This document shows, piece by piece, positions 59,784-64,000 of a DNA stretch of 64,000 nt (position 1 is the first letter of the stretch; every line of letters starts with the position of its first letter). This DNA comes from Pseudogemmobacter bohemicus. GTDB lineage: Bacteria > Pseudomonadota > Alphaproteobacteria > Rhodobacterales > Rhodobacteraceae. The notes under the pieces were generated by a model. It made no database searches, was not told the origin of the DNA, and saw nothing but the letters and a program-made list of their open reading frames with translations. The stretch is from assembly GCF_003290025.1 (NCBI RefSeq), contig NZ_QNHG01000004.1, forward strand, positions 418,058 to 482,057. The letters are read 5' to 3'. The translations under genes and the position numbers were made by a program.

Positions 59784-59846
59784 GGGATATTTCAGGACAG
59801 ATGAAAAGAAAAAAACCGCCTGATTTCATCTGTCTCTAAATATCCC
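59784..59846. repeat. Long-arm hairpin element, second copy
   Basis: GGGATATTT (59784-59792) and GACAGATGAAA (59796-59806) pair with TTTCATCTGTC (59824-59834) and AAATATCCC (59838-59846), followed by CGCCGGAGGC. The layout and tail match the element at 43691-43744. Confidence 0.75.
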
Positions 59847-59895
59847 CGCCGGAGGCTCCCGCAATCGTGCAAAGGCGCGCAGGCGCCCAAAAGCA

Positions 59896-59921
59896 AACCG
59901 CCGCCCCGAAGGGCGGCGGTT
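59896..59921 (-). terminator. Terminator after rplA
   Basis: AACCGCCGCCC (59896-59906) and GGGCGGCGGTT (59911-59921) pair around CGAA. On the minus strand it follows the rplA stop and a short gap. It may partly separate rplK-rplA from rplJ-rplL. Confidence 0.65.
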
Positions 59922-59942
59922 CTGGTATCAGTCGACAGGCAA

Positions 59943-60641
59943 TCAGGCCGAAGCGGTGGTCGCCAGATCCAGTGAGACGCCCGGGCCCATGGTCGAGGAA
60001 AGCGAGACTTTCTTCACATAGGTGCCTTTGGCGCCGGCCGGTTTGGCTTTGCTCACGGCGTCAACGAAGGCGCGGACGTTTTCAGCCAGCTTCTCTTCGG
60101 TGAAGGACACTTTGCCGATCCCGGCATGGATCACGCCGGCTTTTTCGACCTTGAACTGGACTTCGCCGCCTTTGGCATTGGTCACAGCGGTCGCGACATC
60201 CATAGTCACCGTGCCGACTTTCGGGTTCGGCATCAGGTTCCGGGGGCCGAGAACCTTACCCAGACGGCCGACCAGCGGCATCATGTCCGGGGTTGCAATG
60301 CAGCGATCAAAATCGAGCATACCGCCCTGGATTTTCTCCAGCAGGTCTTCGGCGCCGACGATTTCCGCGCCGGCGGCCTTGGCTTCATCAGCCTTGGCGC
60401 CACGGGCGAAAACAGCGACACGCACGGTTTTGCCGGTGCCGTTCGGCAGCTGCACCACGCCACGGACCATCTGGTCAGCGTGACGCGGATCAACGCCGAG
60501 GTTCATCGCGATTTCCAGGGTCTCGTCGAATTTCGCCGAAGCGGCCGATTTGATCAGCGCAACAGCAGCTTCAACTGCCAGCAGGTCTTTGCCGGCGAAG
60601 GCCTCTTGCGCCTTCTTCACACGTTTTGCGAGCTTTGCCAT
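59943..60641 (-). CDS. rplA: Ribosomal protein uL1
   Basis: The protein has 232 residues, with [40 protein letters not shown] and [20 protein letters not shown]. uL1 forms the L1 stalk and can repress its own operon. It ends with [11 protein letters not shown]. Five bases separate it from rplK. Confidence 0.97.
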   Translation of the reverse strand: MAKLAKRVKKAQEAFAGKDLLAVEAAVALIKSAASAKFDETLEIAMNLGVDPRHADQMVRGVVQLPNGTGKTVRVAVFARGAKADEAKAAGAEIVGAEDLLEKIQGGMLDFDRCIATPDMMPLVGRLGKVLGPRNLMPNPKVGTVTMDVATAVTNAKGGEVQFKVEKAGVIHAGIGKVSFTEEKLAENVRAFVDAVSKAKPAGAKGTYVKKVSLSSTMGPGVSLDLATTASA

Positions 60642-60646
60642 GTCGA

Positions 60647-61099
60647 TCAGCCCTTCACTTCGATGCCGCAGGACCTGGCCGAGCCAAGGATGATGTTCAT
60701 CGCCGCATCGACCGAATTGGCGTTGAGGTCTTTCATCTTGGTTTCGGCGATCTTGCGCAGTTGTGCGGTGGTGATCGAACCGGCCACGGTGCGGCCGGGC
60801 TTGTCCGAACCCTTGGTGCGGTTGCGCTTGCCGACCGGTTTCAGGCCAGCGGCTTCTTTCACGAGGAAAGCGGCCGGGGGCGTCTTCAGCTCAAGACTGA
60901 ACGACTTGTCCTGGTAATAGGTGATGATGGTCGGGATCGGGGTTCCCGGCGGGAAGTCAGCGGACTTCGCGTTGAATTCCTTGACGAAAGCCATGATGTT
61001 CAGACCGCGCTGACCCAGAGCCGGGCCGACGGGCGGCGACGGGTTCGCCTGTTGTGCTTTCACCTGCAGCTTGAGGCTGCCCATAATCTTCTTGGCCAT
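60647..61099 (-). CDS. rplK: Ribosomal protein uL11
   Basis: This 150-residue protein starts [20 protein letters not shown] and contains [20 protein letters not shown] and [20 protein letters not shown]. uL11 forms part of the GTPase-associated centre with 23S rRNA. It is the usual first partner of rplA. Confidence 0.97.
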   Translation of the reverse strand: MAKKIMGSLKLQVKAQQANPSPPVGPALGQRGLNIMAFVKEFNAKSADFPPGTPIPTIITYYQDKSFSLELKTPPAAFLVKEAAGLKPVGKRNRTKGSDKPGRTVAGSITTAQLRKIAETKMKDLNANSVDAAMNIILGSARSCGIEVKG

Positions 61100-61204
61100 C
61101 TGGCCTTCTCCTTTGTCACGGCGCCCAAAAGGCGCGTTTAGCGGTCCGGTCCGTCACCCCATAACGGGGCGCTCGCCTCCCGCAGATGCACTCGGCCCTG
61201 AAGG

Positions 61205-61738
61205 TCAGCCCTTCACGACCTGAGTGTATTCCAGCTCGACCGGGGTGGCCCGGCCGAAGATCGAGACCGAGACCTTGAGACGGCTTTCCGCCTCATCGAC
61301 CTCTTCGACCATCCCTTCAAAGCCGTCGAACGGCCCGTCGGTAACCTTGACCTTCTCGCCGATATCGAAGCGCACCAGGTTGCGCGGCGCGACCTCGCCC
61401 TTCTGGGCGTTGGTGCTTTGCATCCCGGCGACTTCGGCATCGCGCATCGGCATCGGCTTGCCCTGGGGACCAAGGAAGCCGGTGACGCGGTTGATCGACG
61501 AGATCAGATGATACCCGCGCGAGGTCATTTCCATATGCACCAGCACATAGCCCGGCATGATGCGACGCTCGGAGGTCACCTTCTTGCCGCGACGCACCTC
61601 GATCACCTCTTCGGTGGGGACAAGGATTTCGTCGATTTCGTCCTGCAGGGCCGCTTCTTCCACGGCGGTGCGGATCTGCTCGGCAACCTTCTTCTCGAAG
61701 TTCGAGAGGACGCTCACCGAATACCAGCGTTTTGCCAT
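61205..61738 (-). CDS. nusG: Transcription termination/antitermination factor NusG
   Basis: I start at ATG 61738 (MAKRWYSVSVLSNFEKKVAE), giving 177 residues; an earlier in-frame Met at 61816 gives an unlikely extension. It has the NGN domain with RRIMPGYVLVHMEMTSRGYH and NRVTGFLG, then the KOW motif FDIGEKVKVTDGPFDGFEGM. It couples RNA polymerase with Rho, ribosomes and, in some cases, antitermination factors. Confidence 0.95.
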   Translation of the reverse strand: MAKRWYSVSVLSNFEKKVAEQIRTAVEEAALQDEIDEILVPTEEVIEVRRGKKVTSERRIMPGYVLVHMEMTSRGYHLISSINRVTGFLGPQGKPMPMRDAEVAGMQSTNAQKGEVAPRNLVRFDIGEKVKVTDGPFDGFEGMVEEVDEAESRLKVSVSIFGRATPVELEYTQVVKG

Positions 61739-61921
61739 GGCCTCGCTTCCACCTTCTGTCTGCGCGGAGGACATATGCCCCCGGAATCCCATTGCCGGTG
61801 CGACCGGCGCTAACAAAAAACAGCGCGCATCCCGAATCGATGCGCGCCTGTTATCGTGACTTCGGCGCGGGATATCCGCTCACGCTGCCCCGATCAAGTC
61901 AAAACCGCCGGCACCGCCCGA

Positions 61922-62113
61922 TCAGACGCCGATGATCAGCTCCAGCCCCCAGCGGATCAAAAGATCGGTAAGGCTGAAAAATGTCGCCGCCAGCGCCGAG
62001 AGGATGAAGACCATGATCGTCGTCAGCACCACTTCACGGCGTTTCGGCCAGTGGATCTTGGCGACTTCGCCGCGCACCTGCTGGAGGAACTGAAGAGGAT
62101 TGGTCGTCGCCAT
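61922..62113 (-). CDS. secE: Protein translocase subunit SecE
   Basis: This 63-residue protein reads MATTNPLQFLQQVRGEVAKI, HWPKRREVVLTTIMVFILSA, and ends with a single membrane helix (residues about 28-60). The W-P-K-R-x-E-V motif is typical of SecE. It stabilises SecY in the inner membrane. It is first in the block secE-nusG-rplK-rplA. Confidence 0.94.
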   Translation of the reverse strand: MATTNPLQFLQQVRGEVAKIHWPKRREVVLTTIMVFILSALAATFFSLTDLLIRWGLELIIGV

Positions 62114-62562
62114 GACTGCGGTATCCCGAGATATATCCCAAGGCCAGGCGGCCGGGAAACCCGGACCAGACGGCCATTCGCGCCGAGATACGGGCTTGGG
62201 GCCGGGAATTCAAGTCATTCCGCCCGGCGCGGGGAAATTCCGCAAAAATGGCGGCATAAGCGGGCCTGGCAGTGCGCCAGGATAAAGCCCCGCTCGCGAC
62301 ATATCCCTGCCACATTCCATGCCCAGTTTCGCATCATGGCGTACGCTGGCATGTCCTGCATGCCGTAATAGCAAGAATGCGCCGCGCCCCTGCTTCAGCT
62401 CCGGTCGTTCCGGGGTCATAAACCTGTGGATTGCTGGCCGTTTCCGTTTATGCGCCAGTTCGTTTCCATGTTCGCCCCCTGGATTTACCAGTAATTTACT
62501 GGACTCAGGATTGCACAGGGCGCAAAAGTCCTCAGATCAGTTTTAATGACCGGAGTGCCAGA
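62114..62562. other. Divergent intergenic region between secE and a secreted-protein gene
   Basis: No gene is supported in these 450 bases. A moderate promoter for secE is at 62185-62213. The side near 62563 shows AT-rich sequence (GGATTTACCAGTAATTTACT) but no clear promoter. I looked for a tRNA-Trp upstream of secE, as in many bacteria, and found none. Confidence 0.5.
62185..62213 (-). promoter_or_regulatory. Candidate secE promoter
   Basis: On the minus strand TTGAAT (62213-62208), 17-base spacer, TATCTC (62190-62185). It faces secE, 72 bases upstream of its start. The -35 is good and the -10 moderate. Confidence 0.5.
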
Positions 62563-62856
62563 ATGTACAAACTCCCGACAGTTGCGGCCGCGGTCGCCTG
62601 CCTTGCTGTTCCCGCCGCCGCACAGAATACCTGGGTTTTCGAACAACCCTGCAATCGCGGCCCGGTGCCACAATGGGCCATCATCAACGAAACCCATTCG
62701 GATTTCATTGATTTCATTCAGGAAGTTCGCCCGAACATGCCGCGTGAACAGGCGAGCTATATCGCTTATCAGGTCTGTTCCGACATGAGCATCGTCGGCA
62801 ATTCTGAAGAGCTGACCAAGCGCCTGAACCTGCTGATCCGCAAAAGCGGCTACTGA
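62563..62856 (+). CDS. Small secreted protein with two cysteines
   Basis: This protein has 97 residues. The signal peptide is MYKLPTVAAAVACLAVPAAA with cleavage before QNTWVFEQPC. The mature part has FIDFIQEVRPNMPREQASYI and QVCSDMSIVGNSEEL, and two Cys (QPC and QVC) that may form a disulfide. It starts at ATG 62563 and is followed by two strong hairpins. I do not recognise the family. Confidence 0.75.
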   Translation: MYKLPTVAAAVACLAVPAAAQNTWVFEQPCNRGPVPQWAIINETHSDFIDFIQEVRPNMPREQASYIAYQVCSDMSIVGNSEELTKRLNLLIRKSGY

Positions 62857-62862
62857 ACCCTG

Positions 62863-62909
62863 AGCCGGGCAGGCCCGGCCGGACCTGAGTCGGCCAGGCC
62901 TGCCCGGCT
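62863..62909 (+). terminator. Large hairpin after the secreted-protein gene
   Basis: AGCCGGGCAGGCC (62863-62875) and GGCCTGCCCGGCT (62897-62909), 13 base pairs, with an inner CGGCC/GGCC stem, followed by GACTTTGG. A probable terminator. Confidence 0.65.
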
Positions 62910-62926
62910 GACTTTGGCTTTCCGAC

Positions 62927-62961
62927 AAGGCTATGGCAGCGCCCGGCGTTGCCATAGCCTT
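62927..62961 (+). terminator. Second terminator hairpin
   Basis: AAGGCTATGGCA (62927-62938) and TGCCATAGCCTT (62950-62961) pair around GCGCCCGGCGT, followed by TTCC. Two strong hairpins in series separate the core block from the scar. Confidence 0.7.
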
Positions 62962-63189
62962 TTCCGTGACACCTGTCCGTCGGATGGGGGCCGTTTGCCC
63001 GCCATTCCCGTTCTCACACTTGTCGCCGCCAGAGCCCCGATCAGCAGAGGAGCCCGGCAACCCACCCCGATATCCCGGCGGGGCAAAGCAGCGCTCGATC
63101 TTGCGGCGCCGGTCACTGCCGGTTCCGGCTCTGTCAGCGCCCCGGCACCACGATTTTCGGGAAAGGACCGGCGGTCTTCGGGCAAGCTG

Positions 63190-63264
63190 AAGCAGATTAC
63201 CGGCACGACCTGGACAAGCATGGGTTTCAGCGCGAGCTGACGTAAAACGGTTGCGGCATCGAAT
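63190..63264 (+). pseudogene. Integrase fragment, first copy
   Basis: The 70-base segment 63196-63265 is about 80% identical to 63640-63709. It encodes ITGTTWTSMGFSAS then a stop, a piece of the core of the tyrosine integrase found intact-frame further right. It runs directly into transposase sequence. Confidence 0.65.
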
Positions 63265-63422
63265 GTGGCGGGCCTGATCCACCACAGCGACAGGGGCTCG
63301 CAATACCTGTCTATTCGCTACACTGAACGTTTGGCAGAAGCCGGGATCGAACCCTCGGTGGGCAGCGTCGGCGACAGTTACGACAACGCCTTGGCCGAGA
63401 CGATCAACCATTCCGGGGCCAC
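63265..63422 (+). pseudogene. IS3-type transposase OrfB fragment
   Basis: The segment encodes HHSDRGSQYLSIRYTERLAE, then AGIEPSVGSVGDSYDNALAE TI: part of the DDE catalytic core (HSDRGSQY and SVGSVGDSYDNALAE). It is only about 50 residues and has no start, N-terminal half or terminal repeats. It lies between two integrase copies. Confidence 0.8.
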
Positions 63423-63433
63423 GGTCCCCTTCA

Positions 63434-63943
63434 TATGTTCAAGGCTGGCTTGCTTATATGCTGGCGGTATGGACGGGCCAGCGGCAGGGCGATCTGCTGA
63501 AACTGACATGGAGCGCCTATGACAGCAGCCATATCCGCCTGCGCCAGAGTAGGACCGGAAGGCGTGTGGTTATCCAGGTTGGAGCGCCCCCTAAAGATTT
63601 GCTGGACGCCACTCAGAAAGCGGCGGTAACGATCCTGACGACAATCACCGGAACCGCCTGGACAAGCATGGGGTTCAGTGCGAGTTGGCGTAAAGCCGTT
63701 GCTGCATCAAAGGTGACGGATCTCACCTTCCACGATCTGCGAGGCACCGCAGTCACCCGACTTGCGGTCGCCGGCTGCTCGGGGGCCGGGATTGCGACGA
63801 TCACCGGACACAGCCTAAGAGACGTGGGCGCTATCCTCGACGCGCACCATCTGAGCCGCGATTCGCGGATGGCGGATAGTGATGTTCAGAAGCTGGAAAG
63901 GCACAGGAAGGGAACGAAAGCTCCTAACCGATCTCCCAACTGA
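63434..63943 (+). pseudogene. Phage tyrosine integrase C-terminal fragment, inactive
   Basis: About 160 residues of an integrase catalytic domain: AVWTGQRQGDLLKLTWSAYD (first Arg), LTFHDLRGTAVTRLAVAGCS (HxLR box), ATITGHSLRDVGAILDAHHL. The expected nucleophilic Tyr in ILDAHYLSRD is His here (DAHHLSRD), so strand cleavage is lost. The N-terminal half is absent. The open frame ends at 63943. Confidence 0.82.
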
Positions 63944-64000
63944 CAGGATTTGGCAGGAAGGAGTGAACCGTAAGCCCTTGGTTCTATTGGCAGGGGCAGC
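63944..64000. other. Window end
   Basis: These 57 bases contain nothing I can identify. Confidence 0.3.

Larger units (their letters stand above)
59425..59942 (-). other. Leader region upstream of rplJ
   Basis: No protein gene is supported in these 518 bases. It contains, in transcription order on the minus strand, the rplA terminator (59896-59921), a long-arm hairpin element (59784-59846), the rplJ promoter (59658-59686) and a start-proximal hairpin (59614-59651). Confidence 0.7.
62857..63264. other. Terminator-rich stretch leading into mobile-element scar
   Basis: No gene is supported up to the integrase fragment at 63190. It holds the two terminators at 62863-62909 and 62927-62961. A long open frame (62914-63240) is Pro/Arg/Ser-rich without signatures and looks spurious, except that its end overlaps the integrase fragment. 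Confidence 0.5.

Noticed and set aside
62114-62562. tRNA-Trp expected upstream of secE
   Set aside because: No cloverleaf on either strand; the gene must be elsewhere.

Overview
The window is GC-rich alphaproteobacterial chromosome, best placed in the Rhodobacteraceae (Paracoccus/Rhodobacter relatives). This is inferred from gene content: a four-gene general L-amino-acid ABC system (bztABCD/aapJQMP), an ATP12 gene next to a pseudouridine synthase, an rnpA with a long N-terminal extension, and the order secE-nusG-rplKAJL-rpoBC-rpsLG-fusA-tuf. I cannot name the species from this sequence.

Positions 1 to about 31,740 are a temperate, podovirus-type prophage that enters from the left edge and ends at the 3' end of a tRNA-Arg(ACG) gene (31744-31820, minus). 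Late genes run leftward and are mostly coupled by 4-base start/stop overlaps. In order they are small and large terminase, a Cys-rich small protein, an ASCH protein, a GNAT-like protein, portal, scaffold, major capsid, two T7-gp11/gp12-like tail tube proteins, and three T7-gp14/15/16-like internal virion (ejection) proteins. The last of these runs off the window. It carries a muramidase-like domain and, further on, a segment that reads like a RelA/SpoT-type nucleotidyltransferase, which is the most striking observation here. To the right lie a leftward early operon (Cro-like regulator, Toprim primase, P-loop primase/helicase), an inverted-repeat array that may be the phage origin, a CI-like repressor whose protease serine is replaced by alanine, shared operator-like repeats on both sides of it, a run of small rightward genes, an AlpA-like protein and a tyrosine integrase. 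Right of the integrase is a duplicated 432-bp piece of the primase/helicase gene in inverted orientation, followed by small genes and an HNH endonuclease. This looks like the remnant of a second, related phage.

From 31.7 to 42.9 kb is ordinary chromosome: a sensor histidine kinase (minus), then rpmH-rnpA-yidD-crcB-rluC-type-ATP12 (plus), then the bztABCD operon with unusually long permease subunits, then a small secreted protein. From 42.9 to 43.8 kb is a gene-poor scar with a transposase fragment and a long hairpin element.

From 43.8 to 62.1 kb, on the minus strand, is the core transcription/translation block: secE-nusG-rplK-rplA, then rplJ-rplL with its own promoter and leader hairpin, then rpoB-(small lipoprotein)-rpoC, a DMT-family transporter, and rpsL-rpsG-fusA-tuf. 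The lipoprotein gene is overlapped by rpoB on one side and rpoC on the other, so it is translated inside the RNA polymerase message. The right end (62.5-64 kb) holds one small secreted protein, two strong terminator hairpins and a scar of broken phage integrase copies with an IS3-type transposase fragment between them.
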